A DNA stretch of 64,000 nt from Sedimenticola hydrogenitrophicus (GTDB lineage Bacteria > Pseudomonadota > Gammaproteobacteria > Chromatiales > Chromatiaceae). Shown in pieces: positions 61,223-64,000 of the stretch. A program made the position numbers and the translations under genes. The DNA lies in NCBI RefSeq assembly GCF_029017505.1, contig NZ_JAQGEI010000010.1:62001-126000 (forward strand), in the 5' to 3' direction. The notes below the pieces were generated by a model. That model saw only the letters and a program-made list of their open reading frames with translations, was not told the origin of the DNA and did no database searches. Position 1 is the stretch's first letter. Every line of letters starts with the position of its first letter.

Positions 61223-62855
61223 CTTCCGCCACCCAGCTTCTCACTACCTGCGCAACGCGCTTGGGATCGTCCTGCACCATCTGACGTGCCGACTCCAGGG
61301 TATTCTCATATTTCTCCGGCCCCGGCAACCGCATGGTGTCATCCGCGGAATCCAGTGACCCTGCCGTTGCCGCGCCCTCCGCCCCAGCGCCGGCACCTTG
61401 CGCCGCGGAGAGCTGATGCATGACCGGAGGCGCGGTCAATTTCTTCAGGGTGGGTCGCAGCACGAAGAAGATGAGGATCAATACCAGTATGACACCACCG
61501 GCCTGTTTCGCCACATCCCATACCCAGGCTTCTTCCCAGATAGCCAGTTCCGGCAGCGGCTCGGGCGGCGCCGGCAACATAAAGGCGGAATTGATTACCT
61601 CAACACTGTCGCCCCGTTGCGCACTGAAACCGATCGCCTCCTTTACCAGCCGGGTGATCCGGCTGATCTCCTCCGGCGTCCGCTCCAGCCGGGTGATCGC
61701 GCCATCATCGGTTACATTCACCAGGTCATCCACCACCACGGCCACCGAGAGACGGCGCAATTTATTACTGGCAAGCCGGGTGTGGCTGATGGTCTTGTCC
61801 AGTTCGTAATTCCGGGTTGCCCGCTTGCTGGTATTCAGCGGCGACCCGGCCGCCGCCTCACCCTCCTCGGCCCCCGCCACCTCCGGCGCCGTACCGGCCG
61901 CCGGCGGCTGATTGCTCAACGCCCCCGGCACGCCCTGTACCGATGAGAGGCGGCTCGACTGCTCATTCAGCTGCTCACTGCGCAGCGCCGGGAGGTCGGG
62001 ATTGAATCGTTCGGCGGTCTGTTCGGTGACGGTAAAGTCGACATCGGCACTCACCTGTGCGCGCACTCGGTCGACCCCCAGGATCGGCGCCAGTATCTCC
62101 TCCACCCGCCGCTGGAAGTGCCTCTCCAGCTCCCTGGTGTATTCAAACTGACCAGAGGTGAGCATCATCTGGCGTGAGTTCATTTCACCGCTCAACAGAT
62201 TGCCCTTATGATCCACCACCGTGATCCGATCGGCGTCCAGCTCCGGTACACTGGAGGCCACCAGATGCACAATGGCCGCCACCTGGCCCTTGTCCAGGAC
62301 CCGGCCGGAGTAAAGCTTGAGTACCACGGAAGCGCTCGGATTGTTCCGTTTGCGCACAAATACGGACTGCTTCGGGGTGGCGAGATGGACCCGCGCCGAT
62401 TCGATATTGGTCAGGGTGCTGATGGTACGCGCCAGTTCGCCCTCCAATGCCCGATGGAAGCGCGCCGCCTCCAGCGCACGGCTGGTACCGAATCCGGTCT
62501 CCTGTTGGAGGATTTCATAGCCCATGCTGTTGCTGTGCGGCAATCCCTGTCCGGCAAGTTTCATCCGCGCCTCCTGCAGATTGCCGCTGGCGACCATCAC
62601 CGCGCCGGTAGAGTCATTGATCTTGTAGGGGATACCATTCTGTTCGAGCGCGGCCACCACCTCGGTGGCGTCCTTCGGGGCCAGAGAGCCGTAGAGTACG
62701 CTGTAGCTTGGCGTCTGCGACCAGAGCACCACCGCGATTCCCAGCGCCACGCTGGCCGCGATACCGATCATTACCCCCAACTGGCGGACAATGGGGTTCT
62801 GCCCCAGACCGGCCGTCGGGAATCTTTGCGTCAAGGCATGTTCTTCATTGGCCAC
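61209..62855 (-). CDS. fliF: Flagellar MS-ring protein FliF
   Basis: A 548-residue inner-membrane ring protein. The two spans are near residues 27-47 (LGVMIGIAASVALGIAVVLW) and about 440-460 (QAGGVILVLILIFFVLRP). The periplasmic ring-building motifs follow the first (YSVLYGSLAPKDATEVVAALEQNGIPYKI, GYEILQQETGFGTSRALEAARFHRALEGELARTI). The tail that binds FliG (NTLESARQMVQDDPKRVAQVVRSWV) is intact. Confidence 0.97.
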   Translation of the reverse strand: MANEEHALTQRFPTAGLGQNPIVRQLGVMIGIAASVALGIAVVLWSQTPSYSVLYGSLAPKDATEVVAALEQNGIPYKINDSTGAVMVASGNLQEARMKLAGQGLPHSNSMGYEILQQETGFGTSRALEAARFHRALEGELARTISTLTNIESARVHLATPKQSVFVRKRNNPSASVVLKLYSGRVLDKGQVAAIVHLVASSVPELDADRITVVDHKGNLLSGEMNSRQMMLTSGQFEYTRELERHFQRRVEEILAPILGVDRVRAQVSADVDFTVTEQTAERFNPDLPALRSEQLNEQSSRLSSVQGVPGALSNQPPAAGTAPEVAGAEEGEAAAGSPLNTSKRATRNYELDKTISHTRLASNKLRRLSVAVVVDDLVNVTDDGAITRLERTPEEISRITRLVKEAIGFSAQRGDSVEVINSAFMLPAPPEPLPELAIWEEAWVWDVAKQAGGVILVLILIFFVLRPTLKKLTAPPVMHQLSAAQGAGAGAEGAATAGSLDSADDTMRLPGPEKYENTLESARQMVQDDPKRVAQVVRSWVAEDGGR

Positions 62856-62927
62856 GGTTTCTCACCCACGCTCAGCTTTTTATCATTTACATTAATAAAA
62901 TAACATTATTTATTGTTTTAATTGTAT

Positions 62928-63245
62928 TTAAATTGGCATATTCATCACTTCTTTATAGGCATCGACCAGTTTGTTCCTGACCTGCAGCATGGTTTCGAAA
63001 GAGAGACTGGACTTCTGCACGGCCACCATCACCTCCGCCAGATCCACGTCTTGCTCGCCGAGTTCAAAGGCGCGCTTCAACTCGCCGGCGTGCTGCTGGG
63101 TTTCGTTTACCTGATTGATCGACTGGCTCAGCAGATCACCGAAACTGGCGCCAACAGACTCCTCCGCTACCCCGGGCGCGGAGGCCGCCTGAGCCGACAT
63201 GGTACGCATCTGGGCCAGTATGTGATCAATATTTATCGTCGTCAT
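62928..63245 (-). CDS. fliE: Flagellar hook-basal body protein FliE
   Basis: A 105-residue protein linking the MS ring to the rod. The C-terminal half has FELGEQDVDLAEVMVAVQKSSLSFETMLQVRNKLVDAYKEVMNMPI, the FliE signature. It is first in the fliEFGHIJ block. Its short upstream region separates it from the regulator gene by 60 bp. Confidence 0.95.
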   Translation of the reverse strand: MTTINIDHILAQMRTMSAQAASAPGVAEESVGASFGDLLSQSINQVNETQQHAGELKRAFELGEQDVDLAEVMVAVQKSSLSFETMLQVRNKLVDAYKEVMNMPI

Positions 63246-63305
63246 GCTCTCTATCCCGTCAAAACCAAGTCACTGAATCGGATGTATGCAGAAAATGCAC
63301 CAATA

Positions 63306-64000
63306 TCACCGGGGGATGGCGACACCGGCCTCCCGCAGCCGCGCGATCTTGTAACGCAGCGTGCGCTGACTGATACCCAGGCGCTCGGCGACCTCCTTTC
63401 GACTCCCCCGGTCTTCACGCAACGCATCCAGTATCATGCGCTCCTCCACGGAGCGCAGGTCGTCGCTCAGGCAGCCTTTCGCCTCCTGCTCACTGATCTC
63501 CCGAACGGGTTGCGCCATGGCGACATCCATATCAAAACAGAGGGCATCGGGCGATATTTCGGCGCCATCACAAAGAATCAGCGCCCGCTGCACTGCGTTA
63601 TCCAGCTCCCTGACATTACCCGGCCAGTGATGCTCCAGCAGCCGCTGCTCCGCCTCGGGGGAGAGTCGCGGTTCGGCGATCCGCTGCGCCTGGCAGACCC
63701 GCCGCAGCAGAAAACGCGCCAGCGGCAGGATATCCCGCGGCCGCTCGCGCAACGGCGCCAGGTGCAGGGGAAACACATTCAGACGATAGAACAGATCTTC
63801 CCGGAAGCGGCCGGCGGCGACCTCCTCGCGAAGATTGCGATTGGTGGTCGCCAATATTCTGACATTGAGGGGAATTACCTTGCGTCCGCCGAGGCGCTCG
63901 ACCTCCCGCTCCTGCAATACCCGCAACAGCTTGGCCTGCAGCGGCAGGCTCATTTCCGAAACCTCATCCAACAGCAGGGTGCCGTCCTGGGCCTGTTCGA
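63306..64000 (-). CDS. fleR: FleR/FlrC-type sigma-54 response regulator, 5' end off the window
   Basis: Only the 3' portion (about 231 codons) is visible. It begins mid-AAA+ domain with EQAQDGTLLLDEVSEMSLPLQAKLLRVLQEREVERLGG. The sensor regions NRNLREEVAAGRFREDLFYRLNVFP and PGNVRELDNAVQRALIL follow, then a Fis-type helix-turn-helix (LREDRGSRKEVAERLGISQRTLRYKIARLREAG). Its place directly upstream of fliE matches the flagellar regulator FleR/FlrC. The ATP-binding P-loop and receiver lie beyond 64000. Confidence 0.9.
   Translation of the reverse strand, partial: EQAQDGTLLLDEVSEMSLPLQAKLLRVLQEREVERLGGRKVIPLNVRILATTNRNLREEVAAGRFREDLFYRLNVFPLHLAPLRERPRDILPLARFLLRRVCQAQRIAEPRLSPEAEQRLLEHHWPGNVRELDNAVQRALILCDGAEISPDALCFDMDVAMAQPVREISEQEAKGCLSDDLRSVEERMILDALREDRGSRKEVAERLGISQRTLRYKIARLREAGVAIPR

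Overview
The window reads as one chromosomal segment of a moderately GC-rich gammaproteobacterium. Markers for this are smc-zipA-ligA, cmk-rpsA-ihfB, rdgC, a fliEFGHIJ block next to a FleR/FlrC-type regulator, and an XrtA/PEP-CTERM-associated polysaccharide control set. The PPi-driven ion pump, full late cobalamin branch, AmmeMemoRadiSam genes and many short dispersed palindromic repeats would fit a marine or sulfur-oxidising lineage (Chromatiales/Sedimenticola-like), but that placement is inference. I saw no tRNA, rRNA, CRISPR array or complete insertion sequence.

1-18.1 kb: a truncated 2,4-dienoyl-CoA reductase, a GlxA-type AraC regulator and a DUF1631 protein lead into an exopolysaccharide region. 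This holds two divergent XrtA-type AAA ATPases (one fused to a membrane segment and an OmpA-like peptidoglycan-binding domain), a TviB/TviC pair for UDP-GalNAcA-type sugars, the PrsK/PrsR two-component system with a sigma-54 activator, and an initiating sugar-phosphate transferase. No exosortase is in view. Two copies of a 217-bp MITE-like element sit at gene boundaries here.

18.3-26.6 kb: a six-gene minus-strand cobalamin operon (cobU-cobT-cobC-cobS-cbiB-cobD) runs divergently from bluB, which has its own cobalamin riboswitch. Next is a membrane pyrophosphatase with the residues of the K+-dependent, probably Na+-pumping class, preceded by a terminator-like leader hairpin.

27-36 kb: an RRM-like protein, a receiver/PP2C/HATPase regulator, LexA, a small SET-domain protein, a deacetylase homologue lacking its catalytic residues, and Tex. 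Then comes a repeat-rich 1.9-kb stretch. It contains a double operator with the same architecture as the lexA operator (GTTC-N7-GTTC boxes, inverted, 10 bp apart), followed by a 56-codon ORF for a small single-span membrane protein. This is the strongest candidate for something undescribed.

36-47 kb: housekeeping genes ihfB, rpsA, cmk and aroA, then ligA, zipA and smc, all on the minus strand. 47-55 kb: queF, rdgC and the AmmeMemoRadiSam genes (amrS on one side, amrB-amrA on the other). Between them lie a PAS histidine kinase/LuxR response regulator pair, a PilZ protein and a broken response regulator. 55-64 kb: a pentapeptide-repeat membrane protein, then flagellar genes: fliK and a stand-alone FlhB C-terminal-domain protein on the plus strand, and fliJ-I-H-G-F-E and a truncated FleR/FlrC regulator on the minus strand.
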